36,514 nt of DNA from an uncultured Megasphaera sp. (GTDB lineage: Bacteria > Bacillota > Negativicutes > Veillonellales > Megasphaeraceae). Positions 29,836-36,514 of the stretch are shown in pieces; within the stretch, counting starts at the first letter, position 1, and each line of letters opens with the position of its first letter. The translations under genes were made by a program, and so were the position numbers. The notes under the pieces are model-generated. The model was given only the letters and a program-made list of their open reading frames with translations, ran no database searches and was not told the DNA's origin. The stretch lies in NCBI RefSeq assembly GCF_900539295.1, contig NZ_UQBH01000027.1, positions 1 through 36,514 of the forward strand, given 5' to 3'.

Positions 29836-30705
29836 ATGATGTTTCAACTGAACGTGCCGACCAAACGCGGCGTCGTCTTAAACGGCGTTCTCTTTCGCAG
29901 CCAAAAAGAACGCCGATCCGATACCGTCATGATTGCCATCACCGGCATCCACGGCAATTTTTATTCCAACCCTTTTTATTACAACATCGGCGATACCCTG
30001 AACAGCGGTGACATCGACTTCATCTACGCCCAGACCAACAACGCCTTCAGTGAAATCCCGACGGTCAATGTACATACCGGCAAGGAGGAAACGATCGGCT
30101 CGTGGAACGAACGCTTTGCCTATACCGACGACGACCTCGACGCATACATTACCTTTGCCCAAAAAGAAGGATATAAACACATCATCCTTGGCGGCCATTC
30201 CCTCGGAGCCAATAAGGTCATTTACTACCTGTCACGAAATCACGATAAGCGGGTAGAACACTTCTTCCTCCTGTCGCCGGCCAACCTGACCTACATGATG
30301 TCCGGCGTCACCAACCGCGAAAAAGAGTGGATCAAAGAACAAGTCGAGCGCGGAGACGGCGACAAAATGCTGCCCTTCCTCTTCATGGGCTGGGTAACCT
30401 GCATTGCCAACACGGCCTGGGACTGGCAGTTCTCCGGCCTGCTCAACAATGTCCACACCGCAAAAGACGGGGATTTTTCACAGGCCTCCGCCTTGTCCCA
30501 TACGGGAGCCCTCCTGGTAGGCACGTATGATAACTTCACCGACGGCGATCCGTCTGACTTTTTAAGAAACCTCAATAACCATATGCCGACGGCAGCAGCG
30601 AATTCACTGATTTTCATTGAAAAGACAGGCCATACCTACCAGATGAAGCATCAGGAAGTCGCCGACAAGATTTTAGCTCAATTACAAGAATGGAGGGCTG
30701 CCTAA
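29836..30705 (+). CDS. Alpha/beta hydrolase (DUF1749-like)
   Basis: A 289-residue serine hydrolase of the alpha/beta fold, similar to the DUF1749 group. The nucleophile elbow is GHSLGANK with Ser122. The oxyanion region is ITGIHGNFYSNPF near 35-47, and the catalytic His is His266 in EKTGHTYQMKH. The acid is probably Asp232 or Asp236. There is no signal peptide, so it acts in the cytoplasm; ester, lactone or thioester cleavage is possible but not predicted further. It starts six bases after the OYE stop, with AAAGGA about ten bases ahead of tandem ATG codons. Its TAA overlaps the next ATG as TAATG. Confidence 0.85.
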   Translation: MMFQLNVPTKRGVVLNGVLFRSQKERRSDTVMIAITGIHGNFYSNPFYYNIGDTLNSGDIDFIYAQTNNAFSEIPTVNVHTGKEETIGSWNERFAYTDDDLDAYITFAQKEGYKHIILGGHSLGANKVIYYLSRNHDKRVEHFFLLSPANLTYMMSGVTNREKEWIKEQVERGDGDKMLPFLFMGWVTCIANTAWDWQFSGLLNNVHTAKDGDFSQASALSHTGALLVGTYDNFTDGDPSDFLRNLNNHMPTAAANSLIFIEKTGHTYQMKHQEVADKILAQLQEWRAA

Positions 30706-31064
30706 TGCCTTTTGTCATGGCCAAAGTAAACGTACCGGTCAGTCGCGACCAAGAAATAGAACTCAAATCCCGCCTGGGAAAAGCCATCGAGGCCATTCCC
30801 GGCTTAAACGAAAACTATCTCCTCTTCGGGATTGAAGATAACTGCCGCCTCCACCTCCGCGGCAAGGACACCTGGAAAATCGCGTATATCGAAGCCTCCC
30901 TCTTCGGCCGCCCCGATCACGCCGGCTTCGGCGTCTTCGCTGCCGAGATGACCGCTGCCTTTCAGGACGTCCTCGGCATTTTGCCGGAAAACATCTACAT
31001 CAAGTTCGACGATATAAAAACTTGGTCGACCAATGGTCAATTTATCGACAGTCCCTATCGGTGA
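30705..31064 (+). CDS. MIF/tautomerase-superfamily protein
   Basis: A 119-residue protein of the MIF-like branch of the tautomerase superfamily. After removal of Met the catalytic base would be Pro2 (MPFVMAKVNV). Two beta-alpha-beta halves are visible, with the MIF-like C-terminal pattern ILPENIYIKFDDIKTWSTNG. Such proteins catalyse keto-enol tautomerism, for example of phenylpyruvate. A longer reading from 30690 is unlikely: GGAGG at 30692-30696 is eight bases before this ATG, and only this start places Pro second. It is coupled to the hydrolase by TAATG and ends four bases before the next gene. Confidence 0.85.
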   Translation: MPFVMAKVNVPVSRDQEIELKSRLGKAIEAIPGLNENYLLFGIEDNCRLHLRGKDTWKIAYIEASLFGRPDHAGFGVFAAEMTAAFQDVLGILPENIYIKFDDIKTWSTNGQFIDSPYR

Positions 31065-31068
31065 TGCC

Positions 31069-31725
31069 ATGGAAAAAATTGTTCTCACCACCTTTACCGA
31101 CCCCATGATGGGACTTTCTTATGAACAGAAACCGGTCTACGAAAAACTGGCAGACCATTTCGGCGACCGCCTCGTCTTCCACTACGTCATGAGCGGCCTC
31201 GTCCGAGATGTCAGTGATTTCATGGTGCCCGAAGAAAGAGCCCTGCCTGCCGAAGAAGGCATCCGGCTCTATAACCAGCGTCTGGCCCAAATTTACAAAG
31301 GAGAAGAAGCCATCGGCGGCCTTCCGATCAATATGGACGGCTTCCATCTTTTCGATGCCGGCCACCGTTCCTCCTACCCCCTTTGCATCGCCTACAAAGC
31401 AGCCGAGCTTTGCTGTCCCGAAAAGGCCTCGGCCTTTCTCTTGAAGCTTCGCCGAGCCACCATCGTCGAGACACGGCAGACGACGAGAACCGATGAACTT
31501 ATCGCCGTAGCAGCTGATGCCGGCTTAGACCCGGAGCAGTTCCGGATCTGCTTTGAAGACGGCCGTGCCGCCGAAGCCTTCCAAAAAGACCTTGAACTGA
31601 CACAGTCCCTCGGAATTCGCCAGTTGCCGACGGTTCTAATTCAAGGCGGAAAAAAATCCCTCCTCGTCTCCGGCATGGCAAGTTATGACACCTTCATAAG
31701 TCTGATAGACAAGCTTGACGCCTGA
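31069..31725 (+). CDS. DsbA-like thioredoxin-fold protein lacking active-site Cys
   Basis: A 218-residue protein of the DsbA/FrnE-like thioredoxin-fold group (Thioredoxin_5-like). The N-terminal strand and loop read LTTFTDPMMGLSYEQKPVYE, where redox-active members have CxxC after DP. No cysteine is present there, so disulfide exchange is not expected. The helical insert (about 75-170) and the cis-proline strand RQLPTVLIQGGKKSLLVSG near residue 185 are normal. There is no signal peptide, so it is cytoplasmic. Relatives without CxxC include adaptor-type proteins such as SpxH, so a binding role is possible. The ATG at 31069 has GGTGA four bases upstream; the longer frame from 31033 overlaps the tautomerase gene. 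Last gene of the cassette. Confidence 0.8.
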   Translation: MEKIVLTTFTDPMMGLSYEQKPVYEKLADHFGDRLVFHYVMSGLVRDVSDFMVPEERALPAEEGIRLYNQRLAQIYKGEEAIGGLPINMDGFHLFDAGHRSSYPLCIAYKAAELCCPEKASAFLLKLRRATIVETRQTTRTDELIAVAADAGLDPEQFRICFEDGRAAEAFQKDLELTQSLGIRQLPTVLIQGGKKSLLVSGMASYDTFISLIDKLDA

Positions 31726-31733
31726 GGGCATCC

Positions 31734-31767
31734 AACAGGGCTGTACGGCCTTCCGTACAGCCCTGTT
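31734..31767 (+). terminator. 15-bp perfect hairpin ending the OYE cassette
   Basis: AACAGGGCTGTACGG (31734-31748) pairs perfectly with 31753-31767 around the tetraloop CCTT, eight bases after the last stop of the cassette. Only GTTCTC follows, not a T run, so it may protect the mRNA 3' end or act as an atypical terminator. From 31768 to 31967 I see no gene; a short frame there (RKKWRDQPFAIAASPLIY) is unrecognised and ends quickly. Confidence 0.55.
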
Positions 31768-31967
31768 CTCATGGAGGGTGCTTCAAAAACAACCCCTTCG
31801 GCAGACGAAGATTTTCCGCTCCGCAAAAAGTGGCGCGACCAGCCCTTTGCCATCGCCGCCAGTCCCCTAATTTATATCATCTTATAGGGAACGGTTTTGC
31901 CGTGACAGAAGGCTTCCTTTTTTCCCGACCATTGAAAATAAATTGCCTTCTCCATCTTGACAAATTC

Positions 31968-31996
31968 TATACAAGGACGCATGAATATGCTAAAAT
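31968..31996 (+). promoter_or_regulatory. Putative promoter of putP
   Basis: TATACA (31968-31973), 17 bases, then the extended -10 form TGCTAAAAT (box 31991-31996), about 65 bases before the ATG. A consensus TTGACA at 31957-31962 has no -10 box at a usable distance. A TATAAT at 32020-32025 lacks a good -35. Confidence 0.4.
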
Positions 31997-32059
31997 AGGT
32001 TTATTCTTTATGTATTCTTTATAATATATCGTAATATATTGAAAGGGGTTTTCACCATT

Positions 32060-33565
32060 ATGATGCAGTATAATGTGCCCATCTTGGCCGCCTTCGTCCT
32101 CTACCTCGGGGCCATGCTGGCAATCGGCATTTATTATTCCCGCTCCCAACAGCGGCTGAGCGACTATATTCTCGGCGGCCGCAGCCTGGGGCCGTGGATT
32201 ACTTCCATGAGTGCCGAAGCGTCCGACATGAGCGGCTGGATGCTCATGGGCGTGCCCGGCTTTGCCTACTCGACAGGTATTTCGGCGTCGTGGATTGCCA
32301 TCGGCATCGCCATCGGCACCTACCTCAACTGGCACTTCGTCTCCCAGCGCCTGCGCAATTATACGGAAGTGGCCAATAACAGCCTGACCATGCCGGACTA
32401 TTTAAAAAACCGCTTCCACGATGAAAACAACATCATCCGCATCATTTCCGCCATCTTCATCTTAGTCTTCTTCCTCATCTATACCTCGTCAGGCTTCGTA
32501 TCCGGCGGCAAGCTCTTTGAATCGGTCTTCGGCATGGATTACTTCTCCGCCCTGGTCCTCAGCGCCGGCGTCGTCGTCGTTTACACCTTCCTGGGCGGCT
32601 TCATGGCCGTCTGCTGGACCGACTTCATCCAGGGCTGCATGATGTTCCTGGCCATCGTCCTAGTCCCCGTCGTCGGTATGATTGCCTTTGGCGGCGGCGA
32701 AGCCGTCATGACCCGCCTGGCCGACACGGCACCGAACCTCTTGGACATGGTCCCCGATACGTCGACGACAGGCATTATCGGCATCATTTCCGCCCTGGCC
32801 TGGGGCGTAGGCTACTTCGGTCAGCCTCACATTCTGGTCCGCTTCATGGCCATCGGCGACCCCAAGGAATTAAAGAAATCGAAGCACATCGCCATGACCT
32901 GGGTCGTCATCTCCCTGGCGGCTGCCGTCCTGGTCGGCCTCGTCGGCAAAGTCGTACTCACGACGCCCCTTACCGGCGCCGATTCGGAAAAAGTATTCTT
33001 AGTCATGAGCGGTCAACTCTTCCCGCCCTTTGCCACGGGCCTCATCTTGTCGGCCGTCTTAGCTGCCGTCATGAGTACGGCTTCGTCCCAGCTCCTGGTT
33101 ACGGCGTCGGCTATTTCCAAAGACTTCTACCACACCTTCGTCCGCAAGAATGCCAGTGACAAGGAACTCATTTACGTCAGCCGCCTGACGGTCCTCGTCG
33201 TCTCGGCCCTGGCCATCGTCATGGCTCTCAACCCCAACAGCTACATCCTGACCATGGTTTCCTACGCCTGGGCCGGTTTCGGTGCTGCCTTCGGCCCGAC
33301 GATCCTCCTCTCCCTCTACTGGAAGAAGATGACCAAAAACGGGGCCCTGGCCGGCATCATCGTCGGCGGCCTGACGGTCCTCATTTGGAAGCAGTTCAAT
33401 TGGTTCGGCCTCTATGAAATCGTACCGGGCTTCCTCTTCTCCCTGGCCGCCATCTACATCGTCAGCAAGCTCGAAGGCGGAGCCAGCCAGGAAATCCAGG
33501 ACGAATTCGATCAGGCCATCCATCACGCACCCAAGATCAGCGTCCTCCACAGCGAAGACGACTAA
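32060..33565 (+). CDS. putP: Sodium/proline symporter PutP
   Basis: A 501-residue symporter of the sodium:solute (SSS) family with about 13 membrane helices. PutP takes up proline with sodium. The first-helix region SAEASDMSGWMLMGVPG is the PutP sodium-site signature and SGFVSGGKLFESVFGM follows. Late helices contain the conserved AAVMSTASSQLLVTASAISKD, the other part of the sodium site. The tail is short and charged. The ATG at 32060 or the adjacent 32063 follows GAAAGGGG; a TTG at 32039 is unlikely. It is a single gene with its own terminator. Uptake would complement proBA in this window, or the protein could import proline as a Stickland-type or osmotic solute. Confidence 0.92.
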   Translation: MMQYNVPILAAFVLYLGAMLAIGIYYSRSQQRLSDYILGGRSLGPWITSMSAEASDMSGWMLMGVPGFAYSTGISASWIAIGIAIGTYLNWHFVSQRLRNYTEVANNSLTMPDYLKNRFHDENNIIRIISAIFILVFFLIYTSSGFVSGGKLFESVFGMDYFSALVLSAGVVVVYTFLGGFMAVCWTDFIQGCMMFLAIVLVPVVGMIAFGGGEAVMTRLADTAPNLLDMVPDTSTTGIIGIISALAWGVGYFGQPHILVRFMAIGDPKELKKSKHIAMTWVVISLAAAVLVGLVGKVVLTTPLTGADSEKVFLVMSGQLFPPFATGLILSAVLAAVMSTASSQLLVTASAISKDFYHTFVRKNASDKELIYVSRLTVLVVSALAIVMALNPNSYILTMVSYAWAGFGAAFGPTILLSLYWKKMTKNGALAGIIVGGLTVLIWKQFNWFGLYEIVPGFLFSLAAIYIVSKLEGGASQEIQDEFDQAIHHAPKISVLHSEDD

Positions 33566-33616
33566 GCCTCGTCGGCATCAGGCAGTCAGACCCCTGTTAT
33601 TCGTTCACAAAATACA

Positions 33617-33651
33617 AATGCAGTCACCCCCATGGATGACTGCATTTTTTT
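33617..33651 (+). terminator. Terminator of putP
   Basis: AATGCAGTCA (33617-33626) pairs with TGACTGCATT (33637-33646), followed by T to 33651. It also lies just past the stop of the convergent TetR gene. On that strand the tail is TTTGTATTTTG, which may give weaker termination. Confidence 0.85.
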
Positions 33652-33657
33652 ATGCCC

Positions 33658-34260
33658 TTACTGCGCCTTGTCGGACGCGTCGGGAGTATTCCCTTGTACC
33701 AAGCCTGATGTGCCTTGGCTCAGCACTTTGTAGCTGATCTCAATGACCTCTTCGATGGGAAGTTTTTTCCCGCCTTCGACCCATTGACGATACATGGAAA
33801 GTCCCGTCGCATGAACGAAAGTCGTAAACAGTTCCTGTTCGCCGGGGCTCAAATTCTGAAAGGCCGGAGCCTTCCCCCAGCTCTTGGCAATATATTCTTC
33901 CACCAAGTGACTGCTCAGGTGCTGGTACGATACGGCACAGAGGATTTTTTCATACAGCGGCCCTTGATGGACAGCATAATGGAAAAAAGCAGCGTTGATC
34001 TTATCCAGATCCTCCGGCACCCGATAATCGGCAATGAGGTCGACATAGCCCTTGGAAAATTCACTGAGTATTTCTTCCAGCAGGGCATCGACACTATCGT
34101 AGTAGCGATAAAAGGTCTTTTTATTAATCACAGCCTGACGGCAAAGGGCCGTAACGGTGATCTTCCGATAATCCTCCTTTAAGAGCATGACCGAAAAGGC
34201 CGTCCGAATCGACTGAATCGTCTTTTGTACGCGCAGGTCTTTATGACCGCTTAACTTCAT
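33658..34260 (-). CDS. TetR/AcrR-family transcriptional regulator
   Basis: A 200-residue TetR-type repressor. The N-terminal helix-turn-helix lies at about 30-58 (ITVTALCRQAVINKKTFYRYYDSVDALLEEIL). The remainder is an all-helical ligand-binding and dimerisation domain with no assignable ligand. AAAGGAGG stands seven bases before the ATG. It is divergent from a decayed SDR gene at 34450, so it may once have controlled that gene, and it is convergent with putP. Whether it now controls only itself cannot be told. Confidence 0.92.
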   Translation of the reverse strand: MKLSGHKDLRVQKTIQSIRTAFSVMLLKEDYRKITVTALCRQAVINKKTFYRYYDSVDALLEEILSEFSKGYVDLIADYRVPEDLDKINAAFFHYAVHQGPLYEKILCAVSYQHLSSHLVEEYIAKSWGKAPAFQNLSPGEQELFTTFVHATGLSMYRQWVEGGKKLPIEEVIEISYKVLSQGTSGLVQGNTPDASDKAQ

Positions 34261-34288
34261 ATGCTAGCCTCCTTTCTGACTTTCCCTT

Positions 34289-34320
34289 ATTGTATCATTT
34301 TTTCGTTACTTTTTCGCTAC
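34289..34320 (-). promoter_or_regulatory. Putative TetR gene promoter with direct repeats
   Basis: The extended -10 form TGATACAAT (34297-34289) lies about 30 bases before the start codon. Just upstream on the same strand, GTAGCGAAAAA and GTAACGAAAAA form an 11-base direct repeat with one mismatch (34320-34299). The repeats occupy the -35 region and could be a regulator site. No consensus -35 is present. Confidence 0.4.
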
Positions 34321-34449
34321 CCTTTTTTATATAAGTGTAGCATAAGTCCCATGCAGACCCATATGGACCCTTGTCGATCCCCTTTCCCGCTGCCATAACA
34401 AATCCATCTCAAAAGACTTAAAACCCTTATAAAAAGAAAGGAAAACAAG

Positions 34450-34569
34450 ATGAAAACCATCTTTATTACCGGCACCTCTTCCGACATTGGCAACGGAAGG
34501 GCAAAATATTTTTGTTGTCAAGACTGACTGAACATGGCTGCCATGCGAAATCTGAAAAAATAGGACGAA
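34450..34569 (+). pseudogene. Relic of a short-chain dehydrogenase/reductase gene
   Basis: AAAGGA followed by ATG at 34450 opens MKTIFITGTSSDIGNGRAKY, the NAD(P)-binding start of an SDR enzyme (TGxxxxIG motif). The frame then meets TGA at 34525, where relatives have Trp. It resumes as LNMAAMRNLKK and stops again at TAG 34561-34563, where relatives have Glu. Nothing SDR-like follows. So only about the first 40 codons survive, with nonsense mutations. It is divergent from the TetR gene, a common arrangement for a repressor and its target. The rest of 34261-34676 holds promoters and terminators only. Confidence 0.75.
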
Positions 34570-34579
34570 GAAGGGTCCT
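34555..34579 (-). terminator. Possible weak terminator of hpf
   Basis: AGGAC (34562-34566) pairs with GTCCT (34575-34579). On the minus strand the stem is followed by ATTTTTT. The stem is only five pairs and lies about 100 bases after the hpf stop, overlapping the SDR relic. Confidence 0.35.
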
Positions 34580-34600
34580 TTCCGGCCCATAAGACGCAAT

Positions 34601-34636
34601 ACGGCCCCCAACCGGATTCGGTTGAGGGTCGTTTTT
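34601..34636 (+). terminator. Plus-strand terminator after the SDR relic
   Basis: ACGGCCCCCAACCG (34601-34614) pairs with 34619-34632 with two mismatches, one of them a G-U in RNA, around a four-base loop. TTTTT follows. It is oriented for the decayed SDR gene. Its minus-strand reading has no T run, so it is a poor terminator for hpf. Confidence 0.65.
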
Positions 34637-34676
34637 CGGTCATATATTAAATTGTATTCCGAGGGATCATCGAGGC

Positions 34677-35201
34677 TTAGTATTCCGGTTCGATGAGGCC
34701 GTATTTCCCGTGTTTCCGTTTATAGACGACACTGATGGTGTCGGTCTTGGAATTGAGGAATACGAAGAAGTCGTGGCCGACGAGGTTCATCTGCAAGATA
34801 GCTTCTTCAACATCCATGGGACGAGCTGCAAACTTTTTGACGCGAGCGACTTCAAAGGATTCTTCCGGTGCAGCCGGGCCTTCGATGAGGGCGGCGTTGA
34901 AGGTGCCTTTCTTCATGCGGCGGGCGATTCTCGTCTTGTATTTATGGATTTGGCGGACCAGCTTATCGTAGACTAAGTCGATAGCAGCATACATATCGTC
35001 GTTGCCTTCGACGCCGCGGAGGACGACGCCGTCAACTTTCAACGTGATTTCAGCAACTTTACGGTCTTTTTCTACAGAAAGCAGGGCCTGGACAGTGACT
35101 TCGTTATCAAAGTATTTCGTGACTTTCTTTTCCTGTTTTTCAACGTGATCTTTCAAGGCCGGTGTAATTTCTAAATTCTTACCTCTAACGATGATTGCCA
35201 T
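34677..35201 (-). CDS. hpf: Long-form ribosome hibernation promoting factor
   Basis: A 174-residue long HPF (RaiA/YfiA family). It pairs 70S ribosomes into inactive 100S dimers in stationary phase. The N-terminal beta-alpha-beta-beta-beta-alpha domain (about 1-100, ending KLVRQIHKYKTRI) binds in the decoding channel. The C-terminal domain (about 118-174, with RPMDVEEAILQMNLVGHDFFVF and KYGLIEPEY) makes the dimer contact. GGAAGGGA precedes the ATG. In many Firmicutes hpf lies directly upstream of secA; here about 6.6 kb of accessory genes separate them. Confidence 0.96.
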   Translation of the reverse strand: MAIIVRGKNLEITPALKDHVEKQEKKVTKYFDNEVTVQALLSVEKDRKVAEITLKVDGVVLRGVEGNDDMYAAIDLVYDKLVRQIHKYKTRIARRMKKGTFNAALIEGPAAPEESFEVARVKKFAARPMDVEEAILQMNLVGHDFFVFLNSKTDTISVVYKRKHGKYGLIEPEY

Positions 35202-35399
35202 AAAACATCCCTTCCTTTCGTGGAGAGAGTCCGCCTGGAATCCGGAGGATGACTCCGTTCCATTCAGCCTCCCTTATACTTATAGTATTCAACAAGAAAG
35301 GGCGAAATCCTTCTCAAAAAACAGAAAAACTTTACATTCCTTCGAAAAATATTCTTTTCCCCCAGAAGATATTCCTCAGACAGAGTTCAAAAGGCGTAC

Positions 35400-35431
35400 A
35401 AAAAAAGGCCCTGTCCGAAGACAGAGCCTTT
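35400..35431 (-). terminator. Terminator of the porin gene with UUCG loop
   Basis: On the minus strand AAAGGCTCTGTC, loop TTCG, GACAGGGCCTTT and then four more T (35431-35400). One pair is a G-U wobble in minus-strand RNA but a C-A mismatch in plus-strand RNA, which fixes the direction. UUCG is an unusually stable tetraloop, fitting a highly expressed outer-membrane protein. The stretch 35202-35399 shows no gene. Confidence 0.88.
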
Positions 35432-35463
35432 TGATTGTAAAGCGAGTATCGGTAATCTAAGGA

Positions 35464-36514
35464 TTAGAATACGAATACGAACTGTGCACGCGTTTCTTCT
35501 TCAGGGTCCGTGTTGCCAACCTTAGCTTCAGAAGCAAAGGTCTGCATTACCTGGAACTGTGCGTTCTTAGCGAAGGTATAGTCGATGCCGGCACCCCAAG
35601 ATTTTACGTTGTTCATGAGGTCATCGTTTCTCCAGCTGTTCGTCGAGCCAAGGAAATCACCGGATGCATTAGCGAAACCGTCATCAGCATTGAGGTATTC
35701 AACCCAGATGTCCCAAGACTTCGGCGTAGCGAAGTTAGCAGCACCGTAGGTCAATTTACCGACCCAAACTTCAGGATCGTCGTTGCCAGTCTTGCTGCTG
35801 TATTTTTCGTAGTTAGCCAAAGCATTCCAATTGCTGCCGAGGTCGATGCTTGCATAAGCGCCCCAAGCGTCATCGAAATTGAAAGCAGTGCCGCTTTCAT
35901 TATCGCGATGTACTCCGCCAGCCATAAAGTTGTTGTAGTAACCGCCGATAGACGAGCCGTTGCCGAAGAAACCTTCTACAACGCCATACGCTGTCTTAAC
36001 GCCATCAACACCATCTAAAACCTTAGAGCTTTTGTCAACTTCACCAACTACTTCGCTCTTCTTGAATTTACCATAACCACCGGTCAAAGCGAAGCTGTCG
36101 CCTTTATACTGGAGCTGAGCGCCATCAAAGACATCGCCATAGAAGAAGCCGTAAGCGTTGTCGCCGCCCATCTGATAGTTATAACGACCAGCCGTTACGG
36201 TCCAGTCTTTACCCAGCTGGTATTCGACGTTAGCGCGGTCGGTGTAAGTGGAATCATTTTCGTTAGCCGGACCATTGGATGCGAAGGAATGGTTGGATTC
36301 GATACCATAGGTTACTTTCGTGCGGTCGTTAACCTGTGCATTAGCACGGAGACGAACACGATAATCCCAAGATTTATCGTTGTCAACAGAATTTTTCTGA
36401 TAGATATAACGAACACGAGCGTCACCGGTCAATTTAACATTGCCAACGCGGTTTTCCAAAGCGCTTACGCGAACGCCGAGGTTGTTGAGTTCGTCAGCGA
36501 ATTCATCAGCCAAT
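35464..36514 (-). CDS. OmpM-type SLH porin, C-terminal part (5' end outside window)
   Basis: The last 350 or so residues of an outer-membrane porin of the Negativicutes OmpM type. The first visible codon is TTG for Leu, not a start: LADEFADELNNLGVRVSALE is the internal coiled-coil stalk that follows an N-terminal SLH domain in this family. Then VGNVKLTGDARVRYIY begins a beta-barrel of about 16 strands with alternating aromatic and polar residues (TVTAGRYNYQMGGDNAYGF, WGAYASIDLGSNW). It ends in Phe (AQFVFVF), the sorting signal for barrel insertion. The SLH part, which should tether the outer membrane to peptidoglycan, lies right of base 36514. CsaB at 20559 may make or modify its wall ligand. 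Codon use looks biased, as in highly expressed genes. Confidence 0.9.
   Translation of the reverse strand, partial: LADEFADELNNLGVRVSALENRVGNVKLTGDARVRYIYQKNSVDNDKSWDYRVRLRANAQVNDRTKVTYGIESNHSFASNGPANENDSTYTDRANVEYQLGKDWTVTAGRYNYQMGGDNAYGFFYGDVFDGAQLQYKGDSFALTGGYGKFKKSEVVGEVDKSSKVLDGVDGVKTAYGVVEGFFGNGSSIGGYYNNFMAGGVHRDNESGTAFNFDDAWGAYASIDLGSNWNALANYEKYSSKTGNDDPEVWVGKLTYGAANFATPKSWDIWVEYLNADDGFANASGDFLGSTNSWRNDDLMNNVKSWGAGIDYTFAKNAQFQVMQTFASEAKVGNTDPEEETRAQFVFVF

Noticed and set aside
36512..36514. TTG at the right edge as the start codon of the porin
   Set aside because: The residues that follow are the internal stalk of OmpM-type proteins and lack a signal peptide and SLH domain; the gene simply continues past the window.

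Overview
The window looks like chromosomal DNA of a diderm Firmicute of the class Negativicutes, most likely Megasphaera or a close relative. The genus is inferred from general resemblance; no search was run. Three things support the class. A beta-barrel porin with an OmpM-type stalk ends the window (35464-36514). A Firmicute-style housekeeping order is present (obgE-yhbY-proB-proA-nadD-yqeK-lcp-rsfS; secA-prfB). FtsEX, an M23 hydrolase and a CtpA protease occur together with CsaB, as expected where SLH proteins tie an outer membrane to the wall. Nearly all housekeeping genes are on the minus strand and read right to left.

Layout. 1-2.2 kb: yigZ on plus, convergent with a small protein/D-2-hydroxyacid dehydrogenase pair. 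The terminator of that pair lies inside the end of yigZ. 2.2-6.4 kb: htpG, a DapF-fold racemase resembling staphylococcal CntK histidine racemase, the relic of an HxlR regulator, and a nitroreductase. 6.6-8.8 kb: a three-gene unit (ECF S component, pyridoxamine kinase, radical SAM) behind a promoter whose -10 box is embedded in a palindrome. 8.9-16.6 kb: a ten-gene unit from obgE to cvfB, including a 53-residue membrane microprotein between proA and nadD. 16.6-28.1 kb: secA, prfB (read through a programmed +1 frameshift whose stop is UAA), a DUF2993 lipid-binding protein, a DUF5693 membrane protein, csaB, ftsE, ftsX, an M23 hydrolase and ctpA. Most of these handle envelope assembly and division.

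28.3-34.6 kb is the accessory part. An HxlR regulator is divergent from a four-gene plus-strand cassette: Old Yellow Enzyme-like reductase, serine hydrolase, MIF-like tautomerase, and a thioredoxin-fold protein without active-site cysteines. putP, a TetR regulator and a decayed SDR gene follow. This block sits between hpf (34.7-35.2 kb) and secA, which are neighbours in many Firmicutes, so it looks inserted. The window ends in the truncated porin gene.

No rRNA, tRNA, CRISPR array, intact insertion sequence or replication origin was seen. The best candidates for something undescribed are the HxlR-controlled reductase/hydrolase/tautomerase cassette and its shared divergent -10 element. The UAA-type prfB frameshift and the proA-nadD microprotein come next.
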